Shown in pieces: positions 16,704 through 28,237 of a stretch of 64,000 nucleotides of DNA. The position numbers and the translations under genes are program-made. This stretch comes from Proteus vulgaris (GTDB taxonomy: Bacteria > Pseudomonadota > Gammaproteobacteria > Enterobacterales > Enterobacteriaceae), in the NCBI RefSeq assembly GCF_023100685.1, contig NZ_CP090064.1:1860001-1924000 (forward strand), given 5' to 3'. Below the pieces are notes generated by a model, which had not been told where the DNA came from, searched no databases, and worked only from the letters and a program-made list of their open reading frames with translations. Every line of letters begins with the position of its first letter. Within the stretch, counting starts at the first letter, position 1.

Positions 16704-16740
16704 GTGATCTTGCGTATGGGTCACCACTGTAAATAAGGAT
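16704..16740 (+). promoter_or_regulatory. thrS translational operator (tRNA-Thr anticodon-arm mimic) and RBS
   Basis: GTGATCT (16704-16710) pairs with GGGTCAC (16718-16724), leaving a 7-base loop TGCGTAT whose centre is CGT, a threonine anticodon. AAATAAGGAT (16731-16740) is the RBS. In E. coli, ThrRS binds such an anticodon-like hairpin in its own mRNA and blocks ribosome binding. The sequence around it closely matches what I recall of the E. coli operator. The two upstream hairpins probably form the rest of it. Confidence 0.8.
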
Positions 16741-16745
16741 TTTAA

Positions 16746-18674
16746 ATGCCAATTATTACTCTTCCTGACGGAAGCCAACGTCAATTTGAAAATGCAGTTT
16801 CTGTCATGGATGTCGCTGCAGATATCGGTCCTGGACTTGCGAAAGCATGTATTGCAGGCCGTGTTAATGGTGAGCTGGTGGATGCTTGTGAATTAATCGA
16901 ACATGATGCGAATCTGGCGATTATCACCGCAAAAGATGATGAAGGTCTTGAGATTATTCGTCACTCTTGTGCCCACTTACTGGGACATGCAATTAAACAA
17001 TTATGGCCACACACCAAAATGGCGATTGGTCCTGTTATCGAAAATGGATTCTACTACGATGTAGATTTAGACCATTCTCTCACGCAGGAAGATTTAGAAA
17101 CTCTAGAAAAACGCATGCTAGAGTTGGCGAAAACAGATTACGATGTTATTAAAAAACGCGTAAGCTGGGCTGAAGCTCGTGAAACATTTGTTTCCCGTGG
17201 TGAAGATTATAAAGTTGCTATTCTTGACGAAAATATTAGCCAAGATTCTCAACCAGGTCTTTATCATCACCAAGAATATGTTGATATGTGCCGTGGACCT
17301 CATGTTCCAAACATGCGTTTCTGTCATAACTTTAAGTTACAGAAAATCGCAGGTGCATATTGGCGCGGTAACAGCGATAATAAAATGCTACAACGCATTT
17401 ATGGCACAGCTTGGGCTGATAAAAAACAGCTAAAAGCCTACTTAGACCGCTTAGAAGAAGCCGCAAAACGTGACCACCGTAAAATTGGTAAACAGCTTGA
17501 TTTATATCATATGCAAGAAGAAGCACCAGGTATGGCTTTCTGGCATAATGATGGTTGGACAATTTTCCGTGAGTTAGAAACATTTGTACGTTGTAAATTA
17601 AAAGAATATGATTACCAAGAAGTAAAAGGTCCATTTATGATGGATCGTGTTCTTTGGGAAAAAACAGGTCACTGGGAAAACTACAAAGAAAATATGTTCA
17701 CTACTTCTTCGGAAAACCGTGAATATTGTATTAAACCAATGAATTGCCCTGGTCACGTACAAATTTTTAAACAAGGTTTACGTTCTTACCGTGATTTGCC
17801 ACTACGTATGGCTGAATTCGGTAGTTGCCACCGTAATGAACCGTCAGGCGCATTACATGGTTTAATGCGTGTTCGTGGCTTTACACAAGATGATGCACAT
17901 ATCTTCTGTACTGAAGAACAAATTTTAAGTGAAGTAAATGACTGCATCAAATTGATTTATGATGTATATTCTACTTTCGGATTTGAAAAAATCGTTGTTA
18001 AGCTGTCTACTCGCCCAGAAAAACGTATCGGTGAAGATGCATTATGGGATGTTGCAGAAGCAGACTTAGCAAAAGCCTTGTCTGATAATAATATTGAATT
18101 TGAATATCAGCCGGGTGAAGGGGCATTTTACGGCCCTAAAATTGAATTTACACTTTACGATTGTTTAGATCGTGCATGGCAGTGTGGTACAGTACAATTA
18201 GACTTCTCACTACCAGGTCGTTTAGGTGCGTCTTATGTAGCTGAAAACAACGAGCGTAAAGTACCTGTTATGCTTCACCGAGCAGTGCTAGGATCCTTAG
18301 AACGTTTTATTGGTATTCTGACAGAAGAGTACGCAGGATTCTTCCCAACTTGGTTGGCACCACAGCAGGTTGTCGTGATGAATATCACGGATGGACAGGC
18401 TGATTATGTACAAAAACTCGTCAAAGAATTGCAAGATGCCGGAATTCGTGCAAAAGCAGACTTGAGAAATGAGAAGATTGGCTTTAAAATTCGTGAACAT
18501 ACTCTACGTCGTGTTCCGTACATGCTTGTCTGTGGTGATAAAGAAGTTGAATCAGGCAAAGTGGCGGTTCGTACTCGTCGAGGAAAAGACCTTGGCAGTA
18601 TTGACGTTAGCGAATTTAAAGAAAAGCTTCTGCAAGAAATTAGAAGCAGAAGTCTTCATCAGTTGGAGGAATAA
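16746..18674 (+). CDS. thrS: Threonine--tRNA ligase
   Basis: This 642-residue cytosolic class II synthetase has the same length as in E. coli and is very close in sequence throughout. The N-terminal TGS domain is at 1-60. The editing domain is at about 65-220, with [10 protein letters not shown] and the [11 protein letters not shown] metal motif. The catalytic core is at 240-535, with zinc ligands in MNCPGH (Cys), [12 protein letters not shown] (His) and [12 protein letters not shown] (His). The anticodon-binding domain is at 540-642. It charges tRNA-Thr. It heads the thrS-infC-rpmI-rplT-pheMST-ihfA operon; infC begins four bases after its stop. Translation is probably self-repressed through the upstream operator. 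Confidence 0.98.
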   Translation: MPIITLPDGSQRQFENAVSVMDVAADIGPGLAKACIAGRVNGELVDACELIEHDANLAIITAKDDEGLEIIRHSCAHLLGHAIKQLWPHTKMAIGPVIENGFYYDVDLDHSLTQEDLETLEKRMLELAKTDYDVIKKRVSWAEARETFVSRGEDYKVAILDENISQDSQPGLYHHQEYVDMCRGPHVPNMRFCHNFKLQKIAGAYWRGNSDNKMLQRIYGTAWADKKQLKAYLDRLEEAAKRDHRKIGKQLDLYHMQEEAPGMAFWHNDGWTIFRELETFVRCKLKEYDYQEVKGPFMMDRVLWEKTGHWENYKENMFTTSSENREYCIKPMNCPGHVQIFKQGLRSYRDLPLRMAEFGSCHRNEPSGALHGLMRVRGFTQDDAHIFCTEEQILSEVNDCIKLIYDVYSTFGFEKIVVKLSTRPEKRIGEDALWDVAEADLAKALSDNNIEFEYQPGEGAFYGPKIEFTLYDCLDRAWQCGTVQLDFSLPGRLGASYVAENNERKVPVMLHRAVLGSLERFIGILTEEYAGFFPTWLAPQQVVVMNITDGQADYVQKLVKELQDAGIRAKADLRNEKIGFKIREHTLRRVPYMLVCGDKEVESGKVAVRTRRGKDLGSIDVSEFKEKLLQEIRSRSLHQLEE

Positions 18675-18677
18675 GGT

Positions 18678-19217
18678 ATTAAAGGCGGAAAAAGAATTCA
18701 ATCAACGCGTCAGAATCGCATCAATGGTGAGATTCGCGCTCATGAAGTTCGTTTAACAGGTTTGGATGGCGAACAGATTGGAGTTGTTAGTCTGAAAGAG
18801 GCTCTTGAGAAAGCCGAGGAAGCAGGTGCTGATTTAGTTGAAATTAGTCCTAATGCCGAGCCGCCGGTTTGTCGTATTATGGACTACGGCAAATTCCTCT
18901 ATGAGAAAAGTAAGACTCTCAAAGAACAGAAAAAGAAACAAAAAGTTATTCAGGTCAAGGAAGTTAAATTCCGTCCTGGTACAGATGAAGGTGACTATCA
19001 GGTCAAACTACGCAACCTGATTCGCTTTCTTGAAGATGGCGATAAAGCCAAAGTCACACTGCGTTTTCGCGGTCGTGAAATGGCTCACCAACAAATTGGT
19101 ATGGAAATGCTTAACCGTATCCGTACCGACTTGGATGAACTGGTAACTGTTGAATCATTCCCTAACCGGATTGAAGGTCGCCAGATGATCATGGTGCTCG
19201 CGCCGAAGAAGAAATAG
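18678..19217 (+). CDS. infC: Translation initiation factor IF-3, starting at an ATT codon
   Basis: The protein has 179 residues when read from ATT 18678, compared with 180 in E. coli. An ATG-based search would start at 18762 and lose 28 residues. The upstream codons read [20 protein letters not shown], which matches the conserved IF-3 N-terminus, and GGAGGAATAAGG lies before ATT. IF-3 binds the 30S subunit, checks start codon pairing and rejects AUU itself, so the rare start gives self-regulation as in E. coli. The N-domain (1-80), Lys-rich linker ([12 protein letters not shown]) and C-domain ([18 protein letters not shown]) are all present. Confidence 0.97.
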   Translation: MKGGKRIQSTRQNRINGEIRAHEVRLTGLDGEQIGVVSLKEALEKAEEAGADLVEISPNAEPPVCRIMDYGKFLYEKSKTLKEQKKKQKVIQVKEVKFRPGTDEGDYQVKLRNLIRFLEDGDKAKVTLRFRGREMAHQQIGMEMLNRIRTDLDELVTVESFPNRIEGRQMIMVLAPKKK

Positions 19218-19232
19218 TCGGGCAATTCAAGT

Positions 19233-19508
<276 letters not shown>

Positions 19509-19540
19509 GTATCATTTTTTTAACAGAATATAGACATTAG

Positions 19541-19906
<366 letters not shown>

Positions 19907-19921
19907 TTATTAAGTCAATGG

Positions 19922-19945
19922 AAGAGGGAGTTTTCTCCCTCTTTT
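19922..19945 (+). terminator. Terminator after rplT
   Basis: Stem AAGAGGGAG/CTCCCTCTT with loop TTTT runs into a T tract. It separates the thrS-rplT part from the pheMST part, which probably has its own promoter. Confidence 0.8.
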
Positions 19946-20011
19946 ATTTTGTCTAAATTTGTGGCTTAATGATATAAATTCAATAAGTTAATATTTGAAG
20001 AGACATTACTC

Positions 20012-20059
20012 ATGTTAAATATCGCTTTTTTCCGTTTCTTTTTTTACTTTAGCGCCTAA
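20012..20059 (+). CDS. pheM: pheST operon leader peptide
   Basis: This 15-codon peptide reads M-L-N-I-A-F-F-R-F-F-F-Y-F-S-A and contains six Phe codons, five of them in one 8-codon cluster. It matches the 14-residue E. coli PheM (FRFFFYFS core). It is followed by mutually exclusive antiterminator and terminator structures. Ribosome stalling on Phe codons when charged tRNA-Phe is scarce should raise pheST transcription. Confidence 0.93.
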   Translation: MLNIAFFRFFFYFSA

Positions 20060-20064
20060 ATTAA

Positions 20065-20112
20065 GGGGCTTTTGCGCGTAAGAAAAGAAACGAAAAGTAG
20101 CGCCTGAGCCTC
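20065..20112 (+). promoter_or_regulatory. pheST antiterminator
   Basis: GGGGCT (20065-20070) can pair with AGCCTC (20107-20112), and GCGC (20074-20077) with GCGC (20100-20103), around a symmetric 3-base internal loop. This uses the left arm of the terminator stem, so only one structure can form. Confidence 0.65.
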
Positions 20113-20130
20113 CAATATGGAGGCTTTTTT
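20108..20130 (+). terminator. pheST attenuator terminator
   Basis: Stem GCCTCC/GGAGGC with loop AATAT is followed by six T residues. It lies 48 bases after the pheM stop and about 100 bases before pheS. Confidence 0.9.
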
Positions 20131-20194
20131 GTTTTCAGATCCCAATACTGGGTTAGAAACCAAAAAGGGCAATTTTATTCGTCATCATTGATAA

Positions 20195-21217
<1,023 letters not shown>

Positions 21218-21231
21218 GGTGGGATTATCTC

Positions 21232-23619
21232 ATGAAATTCAGTGAACTTTGGTTACGTGAGTGGGTAAACCCAGCGATTAGTAGCGAAGAACTTTCTGAA
21301 CAGTTGACAATGGCTGGCCTTGAAGTTGATGGTGTTGAAGCTGTTGCCGGTGATTTTCACGGTGTGTTTGTTGGCGAAGTTGTTGAGTGTGGGCAACATC
21401 CAAACGCAGATAAATTACGTGTGACTAAAGTCAACGTAGGCGGTGAGAGATTATTAGATATCGTTTGTGGCGCACCTAACTGCCGTCAAGGCTTAAAAGT
21501 TGCAGTCGCAACAGTAGGGGCTGTATTACCTGGCGATTTCAAAATTAAAGCAGCAAAACTGCGTGGTGAACCTTCAGAAGGTATGCTGTGCTCATTTTCT
21601 GAGTTAGCTATTTCAGAAAATCATGAAGGTATTATTGAATTGCCTGCCGATGCACCTATTGGCATGGATATTCGTGAATACTTAAAATTAAATGATAATG
21701 CGATTGAAATTAGCATTACACCAAACCGTGCTGATTGTTTAGGTATTTTAGGTGTTGCTCGTGATATCGCTGTTATCAATAAAATGGAATGCCAAGTACC
21801 TGATATGTCGCCGGTTGCGGCAACTTCTTCAGCGACATTTTCTGTTCGTGTTGAAGCGCCAGAAGCATGTCCTCGATATTTAGGTCGTGTTTTCACTAAT
21901 ATGAATGTGAAGGCAAAAACACCTTTATGGATGCAAGAAAAATTACGCCGTGGTGGTATTCGTTCTATTGATCCAATTGTTGATATTACTAACTTAATTC
22001 TACTTGAAATGGGTCAGCCACTGCATGCGTTCGATCTTGATCGCGTTGAAGGTGCTGTCGTTGTTCGTATGGGTAAAGAAGGTGAAAAACTCACTTTACT
22101 TGATGGCAATGAAATTACATTAAAAGATGATGTTTTAGTTATTGCTGATGAAAAACACGCATTAGGTATGGCGGGTATTTTTGGTGGCGAATCATCAGGT
22201 GTTAATGAAGAAACTAAAAATGTATTTTTAGAATGCGCATTCTTCTCTCCATTATCCATCACAGGCCGTGCACGCCGTTATGGTTTACATACTGATGCTT
22301 CTCATCGTTTTGAGCGTGGTGTTGATTCTGAGCTTCAATACAAGGCAATGGAACGTGCAACTAAGCTACTGTTAGAGATTTGTGGTGGTGAAGTTGGTGA
22401 AGTGATTGATGTAACCAATAAAGCATATTTACCTAATATTGCACCAGTTAAATTAACTCGTAACAAGTTAGACCGTTTATTAGGTCACGTTATTGATGAT
22501 GCACAAGTTCTGGATTCATTAACTCGCCTAGGTTTCAACGTTACTGTTGAAAATGATGGTTGGTTAGCAAGCGTTCCTTCATGGCGTTTCGATGTTCAAA
22601 TCGAAGAAGATCTTATTGAAGAAGTCGCTCGTATTTATGGTTACAACAATATTCCTGATGTGCCACTACGTGCTGATTTGGTGATGACTAATCATCGTGA
22701 AGCGAACTTGTCATTAAAACGCGTTAAAACAATGCTGGTAGACAATGGTTTCCAAGAAGCCATTACTTATAGCTTTGTTGATCCGAAGATCCAAGCTTTA
22801 TTACACCCAAATGAAGACGCATTAATTCTACCTAATCCAATTTCAGCTGATATGTCAGCAATGAGATTGTCTCTACTGACCGGATTATTAACGACTACTG
22901 TATATAATCAAAATCGTCAACAATCTAGAGTTAGGTTATTTGAAGCAGGTCTGCGTTTTGTTCCTGATAATCAAGCAGAATATGGAATACGTCAGGAACT
23001 GATGCTGGCTGGTGTGATCGCGGGCAACCGTTATGAAGAACATTGGGCTTTAGAGAAGCAAACTGTTGATTTCTTTGATTTGAAAGGTAATATTGAATCA
23101 ATTCTGGAATTGACAGGCCAGCTAGATGAAATTACATTTAAAGCAGCTAATCATTCAGCGCTTCATCCGGGACAAAGTGCTGGGATTTATCTGAGAAATG
23201 AATACATTGGCTGTATTGGCGTTGTTCATCCAGAGCTTGAACGCAAACTTGACTTAAACGGTCGTACGGTAGTATTCGAAATACGTTGGAATGCAATTGC
23301 AAATCGTAGTTTACCACAAGCAAAAGCAGTTTCTCGTTATCCTTCGAATCGTAGAGATATCGCTGTAGTTGTTCCGAATGATGTTGCTGCAGAAGATATT
23401 TTAGCTGAATGTAAGAAAGTTGGCGGAAATCAAATAGTTGGCATAAACTTATTTGACGTGTATTGTGGTAAGGGAGTAGCAGAGGGCTATAAAAGCCTCG
23501 CTATTAGCATAATCTTGCAGGATATCGAGCATACACTGGAAGAAGATGAGATTGCTGCAACAGTAAGTAACTGTGTCGCAGCATTGAAACAGCGATTCCA
23601 AGCATCCTTGAGGGACTAG
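21232..23619 (+). CDS. pheT: Phenylalanine--tRNA ligase beta subunit
   Basis: The 795-residue protein has the full family length. An N-terminal tRNA/EMAP-II-like domain is at about 40-150 ([16 protein letters not shown]). It is followed by B3/B4 editing domains ([22 protein letters not shown] motif near 350-365), B5, a catalytic-like module and the C-terminal anticodon-binding domain ([14 protein letters not shown]). It edits Tyr-tRNA-Phe and completes the tetramer. ihfA begins four bases after its stop codon. Confidence 0.98.
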   Translation: MKFSELWLREWVNPAISSEELSEQLTMAGLEVDGVEAVAGDFHGVFVGEVVECGQHPNADKLRVTKVNVGGERLLDIVCGAPNCRQGLKVAVATVGAVLPGDFKIKAAKLRGEPSEGMLCSFSELAISENHEGIIELPADAPIGMDIREYLKLNDNAIEISITPNRADCLGILGVARDIAVINKMECQVPDMSPVAATSSATFSVRVEAPEACPRYLGRVFTNMNVKAKTPLWMQEKLRRGGIRSIDPIVDITNLILLEMGQPLHAFDLDRVEGAVVVRMGKEGEKLTLLDGNEITLKDDVLVIADEKHALGMAGIFGGESSGVNEETKNVFLECAFFSPLSITGRARRYGLHTDASHRFERGVDSELQYKAMERATKLLLEICGGEVGEVIDVTNKAYLPNIAPVKLTRNKLDRLLGHVIDDAQVLDSLTRLGFNVTVENDGWLASVPSWRFDVQIEEDLIEEVARIYGYNNIPDVPLRADLVMTNHREANLSLKRVKTMLVDNGFQEAITYSFVDPKIQALLHPNEDALILPNPISADMSAMRLSLLTGLLTTTVYNQNRQQSRVRLFEAGLRFVPDNQAEYGIRQELMLAGVIAGNRYEEHWALEKQTVDFFDLKGNIESILELTGQLDEITFKAANHSALHPGQSAGIYLRNEYIGCIGVVHPELERKLDLNGRTVVFEIRWNAIANRSLPQAKAVSRYPSNRRDIAVVVPNDVAAEDILAECKKVGGNQIVGINLFDVYCGKGVAEGYKSLAISIILQDIEHTLEEDEIAATVSNCVAALKQRFQASLRD

Positions 23620-23623
23620 ACCT

Positions 23624-23920
23624 ATGGCGCTTACAAAAGCTGAAATGGCAGAAAATCTGTTCGAAAAACTTGGTGTTAGCAAACGCGATGCAAAAGACCT
23701 TGTAGAAGCCTTTTTTGAGGAAGTGCGTCGTTCTCTTGAAAATGGAGAACAGGTGAAGCTGTCTGGATTCGGAAACTTTGACCTGCGTGATAAAAATCAG
23801 CGCCCAGGTCGTAATCCGAAAACAGGGGAAGACATTCCTATTACGGCTCGCCGTGTTGTTACTTTCCGCCCTGGACAAAAGTTAAAAAGCCGGGTTGAAA
23901 GCGCAACACCAAAAGAGTAA
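23624..23920 (+). CDS. ihfA: Integration host factor alpha subunit
   Basis: The 98-residue DNA-bending protein has the DNABII signature ([21 protein letters not shown], with the intercalating Pro) and start [10 protein letters not shown]. It pairs with IhfB and bends DNA at phage att sites, promoters and origins. It is the last gene of the pheMST operon and ends in a strong terminator. IHF is also a likely host factor for the neighbouring prophage, though that is inference. Confidence 0.98.
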   Translation: MALTKAEMAENLFEKLGVSKRDAKDLVEAFFEEVRRSLENGEQVKLSGFGNFDLRDKNQRPGRNPKTGEDIPITARRVVTFRPGQKLKSRVESATPKE

Positions 23921-23936
23921 AAATTAAAAACACCCA

Positions 23937-23967
23937 AAACGGCTTTCTATTGAAGGCCGTTTTTTTG
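23937..23967 (+). terminator. Terminator after ihfA
   Basis: A 10-bp stem AACGGCTTTC/GAAGGCCGTT (one G-T pair) with loop TATT is followed by a T run. Confidence 0.88.
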
Positions 23968-24219
23968 CTTTTTTATCTGTAATTTTATGATGGCTCTCCA
24001 ATTTAGAAGATGTTTTATTTTTTAATAATCGTAGTTTTTTATTATTTATCATTTAGTTAAATACTGTAATCATAGATACATCTCTTTGTCATTATTCACT
24101 CCCAATTAAAGTGTTTTAAAATTAGCTTTTCATCATTGAATACGAACATGTTATGTTGCATTAAAGGTATTTTATAAATAAAAACGATGAAAAAAGCGGT
24201 AGTGTTAATAGGGAATAAA

Positions 24220-25227
24220 ATGAGTAAAGATAATCCTCTTATTGAACTTAAAAAAAAACAAAGTATTGGCGATAGAAAAAAATTATTCTTAATGGCATCA
24301 ATATTGTGTCTACTTTTTGTTTTTTCCCTTTCTCTCGGTGAAATTTCCTTATTTCCACATCAATGGTTAACCGATGAAGCTAAATTATTTATTTGGCAAA
24401 TTCGACTACCAAGAATACTTGCTGTCATGATGGTAGGAGCAAGTTTAGCCATTGCTGGCGCTATTATGCAGGCTTTATTTCAAAATCCGTTGGCAGAGCC
24501 AGGATTATTGGGGGTAAGTAGTGGTGCTGGTGTGTGTATTGTATTACTGATTGTTTTACACGTTGGCTCAAATCCTTGGTTAATAAGCAGTGTGGCAGTT
24601 ATAGGTGCCTTAGGTATTACCATTTTGTTAATGTGTTTTGCTCAAATAAAAAAACTGTCTAATGCTCAGCTGCTATTAATTGGTGTTGCATTAGGTGTTA
24701 TGGCGAGTGCTGTCATGACTTGGTTAGTTTATTTCAGTTCAGCTTTAGATTTAAGACAATTAATGTATTGGTTGATGGGGAGCTTTGGGGGGATTGATTG
24801 GCGTCATCAAGCATTATTTTGGGCTCTTATTCCGATAGTTGCTATCCTAATTTCACACGCAGATACTTTGAATTATTTATCATTAGGTTCATTTAGGGCA
24901 AAGCAATTAGGGGTATCAGTTAATCGATGGCGCAATGGATTTATCTTAGCTGTCGGATTATTGATAGGGCTAAGTGTGGCGATAGCTGGTGCTATTAGTT
25001 TTATAGGTCTTGTTGTGCCTCATTTATTACGATTGAGTGGCATAACTCATTATAAAACATTGTTACCTGCGTGTGCACTCACGGGGAGTGGATTGTTATT
25101 ACTTGCTGATCTTTTATCTCGCTTGATGCTAAATGGTGCAGAAGTTCCGATAGGTGTGATTACGGCAACACTTGGTGCTCCTCTATTTATCTGGTTATTA
25201 GTAACGAAAGAGATGGGGCGTTTGTAA
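24220..25227 (+). CDS. btuC: Vitamin B12 ABC transporter, permease BtuC
   Basis: This 335-residue FecCD-type inner membrane permease has about ten helices. WQIRLPRILAVMMVGASLAIAG and NPLAEPGLLGVSSGAG are typical BtuC segments, and GLVVPHLLRL is the coupling region. I chose ATG 24220 because AGGGA lies six bases ahead; ATG 24187 would add 11 residues without an RBS. With BtuD and an unlinked BtuF it imports cobalamin. The 252 bases before it hold no B12 riboswitch that I can recognise. btuE, present between btuC and btuD in E. coli, is missing. Confidence 0.93.
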   Translation: MSKDNPLIELKKKQSIGDRKKLFLMASILCLLFVFSLSLGEISLFPHQWLTDEAKLFIWQIRLPRILAVMMVGASLAIAGAIMQALFQNPLAEPGLLGVSSGAGVCIVLLIVLHVGSNPWLISSVAVIGALGITILLMCFAQIKKLSNAQLLLIGVALGVMASAVMTWLVYFSSALDLRQLMYWLMGSFGGIDWRHQALFWALIPIVAILISHADTLNYLSLGSFRAKQLGVSVNRWRNGFILAVGLLIGLSVAIAGAISFIGLVVPHLLRLSGITHYKTLLPACALTGSGLLLLADLLSRLMLNGAEVPIGVITATLGAPLFIWLLVTKEMGRL

Positions 25228-25228
25228 T

Positions 25229-25975
25229 ATGGCGCTACTTAAGCTTGATAATTTGAATGTTGATAATCGACTCCATACATTTACAGAGCTTGTGGATTAT
25301 GGTGAACGTATTCACTTAATTGGCGCAAATGGTGCAGGAAAAAGCACGCTTTTAATGGCTATAGCGGGAGAGCTTTCATTTAGTGGTGGAATTATTCTAA
25401 ACGAAACCTCAATAAGACATTATAAATATGATGATCTTTCTAGAATGCAAAGTATTGTTATACAACAATTAGAGGCTTTGTCATTTATGCCCGTTTTTCA
25501 TTATCTCGCTTTATATTACAAAGTGTCTGAAATGGATGTTGAGCAACTAAATGTATTGTTGAGTGATTTTCAGATTGATAACTTATTATCAAAAAATATT
25601 CATCATTTGTCTGGGGGAGAATGGCAACGGATCAGGATCGCTGGCGCATTTATTCAATTATGGTCAAGTTACGATTTAAAAGGAAAGTTAATGTTACTTG
25701 ATGAACCAACGAATAATCTAGATGTCGTACAATTGGCGATTTTGGACAAATGGCTTGATATATTTTGCCAACAAGGCGGCACTGTTATTATGAGTACACA
25801 CGATTTAAATCATTCCTATCAAAAAGCAGACAGAGTTTGGCTAATAAAAAATGGATATTTGGTTGATTCTGGATCATCTGCGCTCTTATTGGATGAAAAA
25901 TTATTATCAACTACATTTAATACAAATATCAAATGCATCAATGATGTTGATCATATTGATTGGCAAATTTTTTAA
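25229..25975 (+). CDS. btuD: Vitamin B12 ABC transporter, ATPase BtuD
   Basis: This 248-residue ABC ATPase begins one base after btuC. It has Walker A GANGAGKST (about 35-43), signature LSGGEWQRIR, Walker B LMLLDEPTNNLD and the switch His in MSTHDLNHS. It energises BtuC. Following DNA contains the arn promoter, with no clear terminator. Confidence 0.95.
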   Translation: MALLKLDNLNVDNRLHTFTELVDYGERIHLIGANGAGKSTLLMAIAGELSFSGGIILNETSIRHYKYDDLSRMQSIVIQQLEALSFMPVFHYLALYYKVSEMDVEQLNVLLSDFQIDNLLSKNIHHLSGGEWQRIRIAGAFIQLWSSYDLKGKLMLLDEPTNNLDVVQLAILDKWLDIFCQQGGTVIMSTHDLNHSYQKADRVWLIKNGYLVDSGSSALLLDEKLLSTTFNTNIKCINDVDHIDWQIF

Positions 25976-26011
25976 TATTATGGCTATTGAGACGATTATC
26001 CCCAAGTAATT

Positions 26012-26039
26012 ATTAAGGTTTTTTTAATGTTTTCTTAAT
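26012..26039 (+). promoter_or_regulatory. Three PmrA-type half-sites upstream of arnB
   Basis: Half-sites ATTAAG (26012-26017), TTTAAT (26023-26028) and CTTAAT (26034-26039) are each separated by the same five bases GTTTT, giving an 11-bp period on one DNA face. The last pair fits the PmrA box YTTAAK-N5-YTTAAK exactly. A -10 candidate TATAAT lies at 26070-26075. This is probably where a PmrA- or RppA-type response regulator activates arn. Confidence 0.65.
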
Positions 26040-26069
26040 AAGACGGATGTCGATGAACAATAGTTTGTA

Positions 26070-26075
26070 TATAAT
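26070..26075 (+). promoter_or_regulatory. Candidate -10 of the arn operon
   Basis: A perfect TATAAT lies 35 bases before the arnB start. No good -35 is visible 17 bases upstream, as expected for an activator-dependent promoter. Confidence 0.5.
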
Positions 26076-26110
26076 TGTTTTTATTCATTCATTAATTAGG
26101 CTACATTTTT

Positions 26111-27256
26111 ATGAGTCACTTCTTTCCTTTCTCTCGCCCAGCGATTGGCGATGAAGAAATCAAAGCCGTTGAAGATGTATTGCGTTCAGGTTGGATCACA
26201 ACAGGCCCTCAAAACCATCAATTAGAGCAAGACTTCTGTGAAAAATTTGGTAGCAAACATGCTATTGCAATTTGCTCGGCCACTGCGGGTATGCATGTTG
26301 TTCTAATGGCTATGGGAATTGGCGCTGGTGATGAAGTTATCACGCCATCACAAACATGGGTGTCAACCATTAATATCATTACGTTACTAGGTGCAGAGCC
26401 GGTGATGATTGATGTTGATCGTGATACTTTGATGGTAAGTGCAGAAGATGTCAAAAAGGCGATTACTCCTAGAACGAAGGCAATTATTCCGGTTCATTAT
26501 GCAGGTGCGCCTTGTGATCTGGATGCATTACGAAAAGTTGCACAAGATGCGGGAATTCCTCTTATTGAAGATGCGGCACATGCGATTGGCACACGCTATA
26601 AAAATGAATGGATTGGTGAAAAAGGAACCTCTATTTTCTCTTTTCACGCTATTAAGAACGTGACTTGTGCTGAAGGTGGTTTGGTTGTTACTGATAATGA
26701 CGAATTAGCCAATCGAGTACGTTGCTTAAAATTTCATGGCTTAGGTGTTGATGCTTTTGATAGACAAATTCAAGGGCGTAAGCCTCAAGCTGAAGTTGTT
26801 GAACCTGGCTATAAATATAATTTATCTGATATTCACGCTGCTATTGCTGTGGTGCAATTAGGGCGTTTAGAGGAAATGAACGCGAAACGTGCTGAATTAG
26901 TGGCACTATATCGTGAAAAACTCAAAGACTCACCATTAGAGATGTTGAGTATTCCTGAGTATCCTCATTTGCATGCTAATCACCTATTTATGGTGAGAGT
27001 AGATAAAAACATTTGCGGTATCGATCGTGATACCTTTATGGAAAAATTGAAGCAAAAGGAAATTGGTACAGGACTTCATTTCCGTGCGGCGCATACACAA
27101 AAATATTATCGTGAGCGCTATCCCGCTTTATCCCTTCCTCAATCAGAGTGGAACTCTGCAACGTTATGCTCGCTGCCATTGTTTCCTGATATGAGTAATG
27201 AAGATGTTATTCGCGTTGTAGATGCGATCAATGAAATTCTTTCGGAGCATATCTAA
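26111..27256 (+). CDS. arnB: UDP-4-amino-4-deoxy-L-arabinose aminotransferase
   Basis: This 381-residue PLP enzyme of the DegT/DnrJ/EryC1/StrS family has the PLP lysine at about Lys182 in [15 protein letters not shown]. The start [16 protein letters not shown] is typical of ArnB. It converts UDP-L-Ara4O (from ArnA) to UDP-L-Ara4N using glutamate. It is the first gene of arnBCADTEF, all tightly spaced. The pathway adds Ara4N to lipid A (and in Proteus also to the LPS core), causing intrinsic polymyxin resistance. Confidence 0.96.
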   Translation: MSHFFPFSRPAIGDEEIKAVEDVLRSGWITTGPQNHQLEQDFCEKFGSKHAIAICSATAGMHVVLMAMGIGAGDEVITPSQTWVSTINIITLLGAEPVMIDVDRDTLMVSAEDVKKAITPRTKAIIPVHYAGAPCDLDALRKVAQDAGIPLIEDAAHAIGTRYKNEWIGEKGTSIFSFHAIKNVTCAEGGLVVTDNDELANRVRCLKFHGLGVDAFDRQIQGRKPQAEVVEPGYKYNLSDIHAAIAVVQLGRLEEMNAKRAELVALYREKLKDSPLEMLSIPEYPHLHANHLFMVRVDKNICGIDRDTFMEKLKQKEIGTGLHFRAAHTQKYYRERYPALSLPQSEWNSATLCSLPLFPDMSNEDVIRVVDAINEILSEHI

Positions 27257-28237
27257 GTGTCAACATTTGATAAAATCAAAAAAGTATCGGTTGTAATCCC
27301 CGTTTATAATGAAGAAGAGAGCCTTCCTCAACTTTTAGAGCGTACTATAAAAAGCTGTAAGCAATTAAAACAAGAGTATGAGCTGATCCTGGTTGATGAT
27401 GGCAGTAGTGATAATTCAGCCAAAATGTTAGAAGAAGCGGCTGCAATAGAAGAAAATCATGTAATTGCAATTATTTTGAATCGTAACTACGGTCAACACT
27501 CTGCAATTATGGCTGGCTTCAATCAAGCTGATGGTGATTTAGTCATTACATTAGATGCAGATTTACAAAACCCACCTGAAGAGATCCCAAGACTCGTTAC
27601 AACTGCAGAAGAAGGTTATGATGTTGTGGGGACCCGTCGTCGCAATCGTCAAGATTCATGGTTTCGTAAAACAGCTTCAAAAATGATTAACTCCATGATA
27701 ACCAAGGCGACAGGTCGCTCTATGGGAGATTATGGATGTATGCTACGTGCATATCGTCGCCATATTGTTGAAGCAATGTTACAGTGTCACGAAAGAAGTA
27801 CCTTCATTCCTATTCTTGCGAACACATTTGCTCGTCGTACTATTGAAATTGATGTCGCACACGCAGAGCGTGAATATGGTGATTCAAAATATAGCTTTTT
27901 AAAGCTAATTAATCTGATGTACGACCTTTTAACTTGCCTTACTACAGCACCGTTACGTTTATTAAGCATTGTCGGCAGTGTGATCGCTGTTTCTGGCTTT
28001 GTTTTAGCATTACTTCTCATTGTTTTGCGTATTATTTTCGGTGCAATGTGGGCCGCTGAAGGTGTATTCACACTTTTCGCAATCTTATTTATGTTTATCG
28101 GTGCGCAGTTCGTTGCAATGGGCTTATTAGGTGAATATATAGGCCGGATTTATAATGATGTAAGAGCGCGTCCTCGGTATTTTATCCAAAAAGTGGTTGG
28201 TGTTAACAAACCCAACGAAGATCAGGAAAAAGACTAA
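27257..28237 (+). CDS. arnC: Undecaprenyl-phosphate 4-deoxy-4-formamido-L-arabinose transferase
   Basis: This 326-residue GT2 glycosyltransferase starts at GTG 27257 directly after the arnB stop, with GGAG ten bases upstream. [29 protein letters not shown] and [14 protein letters not shown] are the nucleotide-sugar motifs. Two C-terminal membrane helices lie near 235-300 ([19 protein letters not shown] and [20 protein letters not shown]). It links Ara4FN to undecaprenyl phosphate on the inner face of the membrane. It overlaps arnA by one base. Confidence 0.96.
   Translation: MSTFDKIKKVSVVIPVYNEEESLPQLLERTIKSCKQLKQEYELILVDDGSSDNSAKMLEEAAAIEENHVIAIILNRNYGQHSAIMAGFNQADGDLVITLDADLQNPPEEIPRLVTTAEEGYDVVGTRRRNRQDSWFRKTASKMINSMITKATGRSMGDYGCMLRAYRRHIVEAMLQCHERSTFIPILANTFARRTIEIDVAHAEREYGDSKYSFLKLINLMYDLLTCLTTAPLRLLSIVGSVIAVSGFVLALLLIVLRIIFGAMWAAEGVFTLFAILFMFIGAQFVAMGLLGEYIGRIYNDVRARPRYFIQKVVGVNKPNEDQEKD

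Noticed and set aside
23968..24219. Cobalamin riboswitch upstream of btuC
   Set aside because: No B12-box-like sequence or multi-stem structure was visible in the 252 bases.
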